Assembly (NCBI GenBank): GCA_018806985.1
Contig: JADANN010000463.1
Location: 744,001-808,000, forward strand
DNA length: 64,000 bases
DNA from: Angiostrongylus vasorum
Taxonomy: Eukaryota; Nematoda; Chromadorea; Rhabditida; Metastrongylidae
Reading direction: 5' to 3'
Shown in pieces: positions 58,106 through 64,000 of the stretch (positions within the stretch are counted from its first letter, which is position 1; each line of letters begins with the position of its first letter). Both the position numbers and the translations under genes were made by a program. The notes beneath the pieces were generated by a model. It was not told the origin of the DNA, made no database searches, and worked only from the letters and a program-made list of their open reading frames with translations.

Positions 58106-58664
58106 TAGTTTAATACAGTGAAACTGGTATGAAGGCAACTTTTACCCTTCTTATCTTTTTTTTGTTTTTTTCTTCTTTCGTGGTACATATGTAGTAAGAT
58201 TTGAAATTTTGCACGAACTCGCAAACGTAGAACCTGAAATATAAAACTAAAAACATCATCCATAATCTCAAAGATTTTTTTTGTCCCGAAAGTAATTTTC
58301 AGTCTATTGAAAGTCAAAAAACTCGAGTATTTCTGTTCAGGTATTCCCTGCAAAGAGTGAGAACTGGTCCTCAAACTTGCCAATAAAAGGCGCAGATTTC
58401 GGATGGAAACAAACGTTCATAGATTCCTTTAATCTAGCCATTGCCCACAATGACAGAACCTAATTTTCGAATACGTAGACTGCTTTCAATTGATCGTCAA
58501 AAACAAAACTTGAATTTTTGATCTGCGAAAGTCAAAACATCTCAAACGTTTGATTTTACGGAATAAGGCCATTACAAAAAACGAGGACAAATCGAGGATT
58601 AATTCCACTTAAAATGAGATTGTACACACATTGATTCTGTTTATAACGCTGTTGTTACCAACAA

Positions 58665-59340
58665 TAACGAGTCACAATTTTGACTTTTTTATTTACTGCC
58701 TACTCTTTTTAGCGGCAGGGCATGCGTTGCGAAATATAACTTTAGTGATGCTGAGATATTTGCAAAACTCTGGACCGCAGGTGCCTATGGTGGGGAACGA
58801 ACGCGCTATTGTCCTTTCCCGGGGGAGTAGCGCGCTCACCACCACGCCATGCAGGGTCCTTCGTTTCGCCTGTCTCTCAGCTAGTTCTATTGATCTTTTG
58901 CCATCAGCAATCACCCGTCAGCGGGATTGATCTGGGAGGCCCAAATCGGCAACGAACCCAGTTAAGCTGAGACTGCAGTTATAATCACAATTTTGACTTT
59001 TTATTTACTGCCTACTCTTTTTAGCGGCAGGGTATGCGTTGCGAAATATAACTTTAGTGATGCTGAGATATTTGCAAAACTCCGCACCGCAGATGTCTGC
59101 GGTGGAGAGCAAATGCGTATTGCCCTTTCCGGGGGATACGCGTTAGCGTTCACCACCACACCATGCGGGTACTTCGTTCCGCCTGTCTCTCAGCTAGTTC
59201 TATCGATCTTTTGTGCCATCAGCAATCACCCGTCAACGGGATTGATCTGGGGAGCACACATCGGCATTGAGCCCAGTTAAGCTGAGGCTATAGTTGAAAT
59301 TACAATGTTTACTTTTATTTTCTGCCTGCTACAATTTTTA
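58665..59340 (-). repeat. Two S3 repeats in direct tandem
   Basis: Units at about 58665-58990 and 58991-59310, each with 'tttagcggcaggg', 'gatgctgagatatttgcaaa' and a tRNA-like head on the minus strand. The second ends in 'ttctgcctgct', continuing the family consensus. Confidence 0.65.
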
Positions 59341-59460
59341 CGGCATGGTATCCGTCAGTGCCGTTCATTATACGGTAATGCAGTAGTGTTGTTGTTCTTT
59401 TATTGAGCACATTTTATAGACTGGCGATACGCGAGTATTTATGTCTATGACGTCTTAAAG

Positions 59461-59770
59461 GGTTAAGATTCACAATTCCGTTGAACCTATTTTAGATTTT
59501 TGCGCATTCGTTTGGACAGGAGCGGCACGATAGATGATACACAGGATGGACCCACTCATTTATCGAGATGTGAGTCAAAAAGCAGCTGAGTGACCCCAAA
59601 AAAGTTTCTTAGAAGAGTAGGTGACACTTCCTCGAAGGAGTAATTGAATCCTTGGCCCAGATCACGATAACTGAGCGAATCCATCGTTTAAGATCATCTA
59701 TCGTGCCGCTCCTCTCCAAATGAATGCGCAACATCTAAAATAGGCTCAACGTAATTATAAATCTTAACAC
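59461..59770. repeat. Foldback / MITE-like element, about 310 bp
   Basis: Long imperfect terminal inverted repeats of 80-90 bp. The left side has 'ttgaacctattttagatttt', 'gcgcattcg' and 'ggagcggcacgatagatgat'. The right side has 'atcatctatcgtgccgctcc', 'gaatgcgca' and 'atctaaaataggctcaa'. The roughly 140 bp centre has no coding sequence and is not similar to other repeats here. No second copy is in the window. Confidence 0.65.
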
Positions 59771-59779
59771 CTGCAACAC

Positions 59780-60580
59780 TAACCTCTCTACAATATTGCA
59801 GAAATGGAGTCCTTGGAATGTAACCGTGTTAATGCCAGCTCTCAATAACGCTCTCCGGGGAACTCGTGATGAGGTCTGTTTATACAACAACTTATCGTTC
59901 TTCTTATCAGAGCTTGCTTGTTATTCTAACTATTGATTGATTAAATTAATCCTATTTTTTAGAACATAGTGCAGCTTGTACACTCGTTTGGTGCCCGGTG
60001 TTGCTTGGTAATAAGATGCCCAAATTATCTACCCACGGTTACCTTGAATGCTGACGTTTACTATGCATTTGGAAGCAGATTGATAAATCCCAACCCGTTC
60101 GGTTCCGATTTTTTCTATCCTAAAAAATATTACTAAGATCTTAGCGAGTGTTGTTTCATATTCTTAGTCCTTCTATTCTAGAATTAAAGGAGACCGTGAT
60201 CGGGAAAACTGTCAATGAGTTCTGGAACCGCATTACGTCGAGATCTCGGTTTCAATCCTCCGACTATTTAACATATTCTCAACAATAAGTAACGGCTGAT
60301 TCACGAGATTTAAGAAGTCCGAATCCCTTACATCTCTCAATCACTTCATTGATCTTTTCAACAACGCTCCAAAGAAAGTAACGTGACTTGTTTAATTTAG
60401 TATCACCGGCTGTGCTTTGAGGTATTGTTTGCCTAAATTTAAAGTGCTAGTGTTTTCAGCCCTGCTGTGATTTTATACGGATCATTTATTTTTTCAATAT
60501 GTGAATGAGTGTGACAGTGAATATGGAATTATGATACCTGTTGCAAACGTGTAAACCATAAATCTTCATCTTTCCTCAAT
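59780..60580. other. No recognisable gene
   Basis: AT-rich sequence without motif-bearing frames. Confidence 0.4.
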
Positions 60581-60592
60581 ATTAACTCGGTA
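60581..60592. repeat. Target-site duplication, left copy (PLE A6 palindrome)
   Basis: attaactcggta occurs here and at 63766-63777. Confidence 0.85.
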
Positions 60593-60724
60593 ACAGTTCC
60601 CAGGATCGACTTTCTAATAACGTCGGCATTGGAATATGATTGCGTCGTTTTCTTGTTCAGCAATCGCGAGGTTGTTAAACAGCATACATTTACTTCCATA
60701 GAAAAACACAATACAATACAACAG

Positions 60725-60762
60725 TAGCTGACGTTTCGGCAGAATCGCCTTCTTCAGAGCCT
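60725..60762 (-). ncRNA. Hammerhead ribozyme motif, A6 left arm
   Basis: Minus strand AGGCT-CTGAAGA, A, GGC-GATTCT-GCC, GAAA, CGTC, AGCTA. All core boxes are present. Confidence 0.65.
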
Positions 60763-60969
60763 GGAAGGGTATACTGATATGCAATGTACTAGGCCAAACG
60801 CTTCAATAACACTACAAAAAAGACGAAAAACTCTATGGTAATTACATGGTCAACAGCTTCTCGAAAAAAAAACCGCTTTTTTACGTGCCTTCCAATGAGG
60901 AAGATTAGAACAGCTGATTATAGTCGCATAAGGTTGATGACTGCACCATCCCACATCAGAAATTGATGC

Positions 60970-62194
60970 GAACATACGGGGATCAGGTCGCGTATGACCT
61001 CTGAGCATTCATCCCTGCTATTCATTGTAGGGTTTTTGGCATTTATCCAAAAAGCCTCAAGAAGTTTTCGCGCTGGTGTTCTAGTCTCCTGCGCAAGGAT
61101 ATTGACTTTTGCTTCAAAATCGTCCCCGCTGTGCTTTTGTATCCTATGCGTGCCTAATGAGGGTACTTTGTCTAGTTTTCGTTTGCCATCTAGGTATTCT
61201 TTTTATACGGATACACAAAGGTCTGTCCCGTTTCGCCAATATATTCATCTCCCGCAATTATTACAAGAAATCAGGTATATCGTACCTGAACTCATGCAAT
61301 CACCGTCCCCTGCCGTAAGGGCAGATTACGCAATTTGTTGTTTCGCATAGACGGTCATACAGGCGGTTACGAACTAACTGACGACGTAGAGTAGCCGATG
61401 GTATTTCAACTATCGCTACCGATTCCTCTAGACCTGCCCTTCTTAAGCATCGTTTAATCGCTACGCTTACTTCATCGCTAATAAATGGGCAGCATAAACG
61501 GGACTTTCTTTTGGCCAACTGTTTCGCTTGGGCGCGTCGCTCTCCTTCTAAACTTATCTCGTGGGGGTTACTATTTCGTAGCCATTGGAGATGGCTATTT
61601 GCCGAGCCAAGTCGCGCGATTCTTCCTTTAGTTCGCTGGTTGTGCACACAGAGGTGGCTGTTCGAAACATGTTTCTCACAAGCGTCCCTCTTTTTGTGAT
61701 GGGAAGAAAGGAAATGAACGAGGATGTTCTTGTTACTTGGCTTTCGGTACCACTTTGTCAGGTAACCGCTACTTGACAGGGTTTATTTGGACGTTTAAAA
61801 CGGAAGCCAGTCTTTTTCTCGGTTTCTCCTGGGTGAACTTAATGTACTCAGACTGCTCGTTCAATAATTCAAAGCATTTGTCCATCTCCTCCTGCGTAGA
61901 GAAGATGACAAAACAATAATCTACATATCTGCAGTAGAGTAGTGGCCGGAGATCGAGCAGGGGCTTCTATCTTAGACATATACACAATGGCAAGGCTTTG
62001 TGCCAGTCGCTGTCCCATAGCCAACCCCGTTATTTGCGCGAAATATTTCCCAGACCATCTGAAAATCGAGCAGTTTAGGCACTCCTTTAGGAGAGCCATT
62101 AGCTGCTGGATGGACAAGCCATGCATATCTATTCTTCCTTCATATTCAACAAGAAGTTCGAAGATGGCTTGCATTGCGGAGTCATTCGATACGT
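60970..62194 (-). pseudogene. PLE A6 left arm: RT and GIY-YIG fragment
   Basis: On the minus strand: RT from near motif A (SNDSAMQAIFELL) through GLAMGQRLA and the mutated motif C, the linker, then the endonuclease to 60970. It starts without the N-terminal half of the RT, so it is not functional. The frame 61869-62441 on this strand is partly a mixture of antisense and sense sequence across the palindrome centre. Confidence 0.75.
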
Positions 62195-63455
62195 ACGTGA
62201 TGGAGTCCTTCGACGTTACTGCGTTGCACACCAACGTATCGAATGACTCCGCAATGCAAGCCATCTTCGAACTTCTTGTTAAACATGAAGGAAGAATAAG
62301 TATGCATGGCTTGTGCATCCAGCACCTAATGGCTGTCCTAAAGGAGTGCCTAAACTGCTCGATTTTCAGATGGTCTGGGAAATATTTCGCGCAAATAACG
62401 GGGTTGGCTATGGGACAGCGACTGGCACAAAGCCTTGCCATTGTGTATATGTCTAAGATAGAAGCCCCTGCTCTCGATCTCCGGCCACTACTCTACGGCA
62501 GATATGTAGATTATTGTTTTGTCATCTTCTCTACGCAGGAGGAGATGGACAAATGCTTTGAATTATTGAACGAGCAGTCTGAGTACATTAAGTTCACCCA
62601 GGAGAAACCGAGAAAAAACTGGCTTCCGTTTTAAACGTCCAAATAAACCCGTCAAGTAGCGGTTACCTGACAAAGTGGTACCGAAAGCCAAGTAACAAGA
62701 ACATCCTCGTTCATTTCCTTTCTTCACACAAAGAGGGACGCTTGTGAGAAACATGTTTCGAACAGCCACCTCTGTGTGCACAACCAGCGAACTAAAGGAA
62801 GAATCGCGCGACTTGGCTCGGCAAATAGCCATCTCCAATGGCTACGAAATAGTAACCCCACGAGATAAGTTTAGAAGGAGAGCGACGCGCCCAAGCGAAA
62901 CAGTTGGCCAAAAGAAAGTCCCGTTTATGTTGCCATTTATTAGCGATGAAGTAAGCGTAGCTATTAAACGATGCTTAATAAGGGCAGGTCTAGAGGAATC
63001 GGTAGCGATAGTTGAAATACCATCGGCTACTCTACGTCGTCAGTTAGTTCGTAACCGCCTGTATGACCGTCTATGCGAAACAACAAATTGCGTAATTTGC
63101 CCTTACGGCAGGGACGGTGATTGCATGAGTTCAGGTACGATATACCTGATTTCTTGTAATAATTGCGGAGATGAATATATTGGCGAAACGGGACAGACCT
63201 TTGTGTATCCGTATAAAAGAATACCTAGATGGCAAACGAAAAAAAAGTACCCTCATTAGGCACGCATAGGATAAAGCACAGCGGGGACGATTTTGAAGCA
63301 AAAGTCAATATCCTTGCGCAGGAGACTAGAACACCAGCGCGAAAACTTCTTGAGGCTTTTTGGATAAATGCCAAAAACCCTACAATGAATAGCAGGGATG
63401 AACGCTCAGAGGTCATACGCGACCTGATCCCGTATGTTCGCATCAATTTCTGATG
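62195..63455 (+). pseudogene. PLE A6 right arm: RT and GIY-YIG fragment
   Basis: Starts at motif A (YVMESFDVTALHTNVSND), then GLAMGQRLAQSLA (62400) and RYVDYCFVIF (62499), where motif C has lost its second Asp. After a stop at 62632 the linker (RNMFRTATSVCTTSELKEES) leads to the endonuclease (CVICPYGRDGDC, YLISCNNCGDEYIGETG at about 63090-63190). An extra base there shifts the frame; the C-terminal part (ARKLLEAFWINAKN) resumes in a second frame to 63455. The N-terminal RT half is absent. Confidence 0.8.
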
Positions 63456-63644
63456 TGGGATGGTGCAGTCATCAACCTTATGCGACTATAATCAGCTGTT
63501 CTAATCTTCCTCATTGGAAGGCACGTAAAAAAGCGGTTTTTTTCGAGAAGCTGTTGACCATGTAATTACCATAGAGTTTTTCGTCTTTTTTTAGTGTTAT
63601 TGGAGCGTTTGGCCTAGTACATTGCATATCAGTATACACCTTCC

Positions 63645-63682
63645 AGGTTCTGAAGAAGGCGGTACTGCCGAAACGTCAGCTA
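63645..63682 (+). ncRNA. Hammerhead ribozyme motif, A6 right arm
   Basis: AGGTT-CTGAAGA, A, GGC-GGTACT-GCC, GAAA, CGTC, AGCTA. The core is complete. Stem I is weaker than in the left arm (AGGTT). Confidence 0.6.
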
Positions 63683-63765
63683 CTGTTGTATTGTATTGTG
63701 TTTTTCTATGGAAGTAAATGTATGCTGTTTAACAACCTCGCGATTGCTGAACAAGAAAACGGCGC

Positions 63766-63777
63766 ATTAACTCGGTA
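63766..63777. repeat. Target-site duplication, right copy (PLE A6 palindrome)
   Basis: attaactcggta, identical to 60581-60592. Confidence 0.85.
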
Positions 63778-63794
63778 TTAATAGATATCGTAGA

Positions 63795-64000
63795 CACATT
63801 ATCCATAACCAAAGAGAGAAAACGTTAAACCTAGATTTCAATCACATTGAACACAAAATAGCTTCTTTGCGCACTCACCACTTTCTATGAGTCTTCCACT
63901 GAGTCTATCGCGTGGAGACCACCCATCAGAATGATGAGAGGTGCACATTACGCTTCCATGTGAATTCTGTACTGTTGGTCTCCACGCGACATACTCAGTG
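63795..64000. mobile_element. PLE family B inverted tail fragment, runs off the window
   Basis: 63795-63925 is antisense B 3' untranslated sequence ('tttcaatcacattgaacaca', 'gcgtggagacca'). From about 63930 the sense version follows ('cgcttccatgtgaattctgt', 'catactcagtg'). It is another small inverted pair, cut by the window edge. Confidence 0.6.

Larger units (their letters stand above)
60593..63765 (+). mobile_element. Inverted-dimer Penelope-like element A6, family A
   Basis: The left arm (60593-62194) is an antisense PLE: leader, tail with hammerhead, GIY-YIG, then RT to just past motif A. The right arm (62234-63765) is the sense mirror. Only 39 bp of single-copy sequence separates them. 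A 12 bp duplication flanks the 3.2 kb pair. The leader is at the left end only. Both arms share private changes (motif C YVDY, an extra base in GETG, EH to EY), so the arms come from one copy. Confidence 0.9.

Noticed and set aside
61942..62634. 230-codon plus-strand open frame
   Set aside because: Its first half is antisense to the left-arm PLE RT and its second half is sense right-arm RT. It only exists because it crosses the palindrome centre and is not one protein.

Overview
The window looks like repeat-rich, gene-poor DNA from a parasitic nematode, most likely a strongylid such as a hookworm. The reasons are an intron-rich DUF229-family gene (a family greatly expanded in nematodes), RTE-type LINEs with an APE endonuclease, GIY-YIG Penelope-like retroelements (PLEs) and several tRNA-headed short repeats. 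Nothing prokaryotic, no CRISPR array and no operon was seen.

Host genes are few. On the + strand, 14 exons with matching splice phases (21676-34664) rebuild most of a DUF229 protein, a type II membrane-anchored member of the alkaline phosphatase/sulfatase-like fold. It carries two single-base frameshifts and one lost splice acceptor, so it is either a young pseudogene or a gene hit by base-level assembly errors. On the - strand, four phase-consistent exons (46616-47410) define a gene I do not recognise. Other host-like pieces are weak.

Most of the rest is transposon DNA. Three PLE insertions can be delimited exactly because 12-13 bp target-site duplications flank them: 19057-21574 (family A), 26140-30361 (family B, inside an intron of the DUF229 gene) and 60593-63765 (family A). 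The last two are giant palindromes in which an antisense copy of the element is fused head-to-head to a sense copy, and the whole palindrome was inserted as one unit. All share the plan 'leader - reverse complement of the element's 3' part - sense element', and the length of the antisense arm varies from about 0.2 to 2.3 kb. PLE 3' tails carry a compact hammerhead-ribozyme-like motif whose third stem is the self-complementary ACGU, which implies dimer action. About 14 copies lie in the window on both strands.

RTE LINEs occur at 5573-7932 (with a 10 bp target duplication), 51145-55215 (interrupted twice by short repeats) and as 3' fragments at 8620, 13140, 31385, 36690 and 39150. Short repeat families (called S1, S2, S3 and R4 here) have tRNA-like heads or, for R4, a 3' tail like that of the RTE LINE. 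A 1.7 kb direct duplication (35431-37165 and 37898-39620) differs mainly by single-base indels and may be an assembly artefact. A foldback repeat of about 310 bp lies at 59461-59770.
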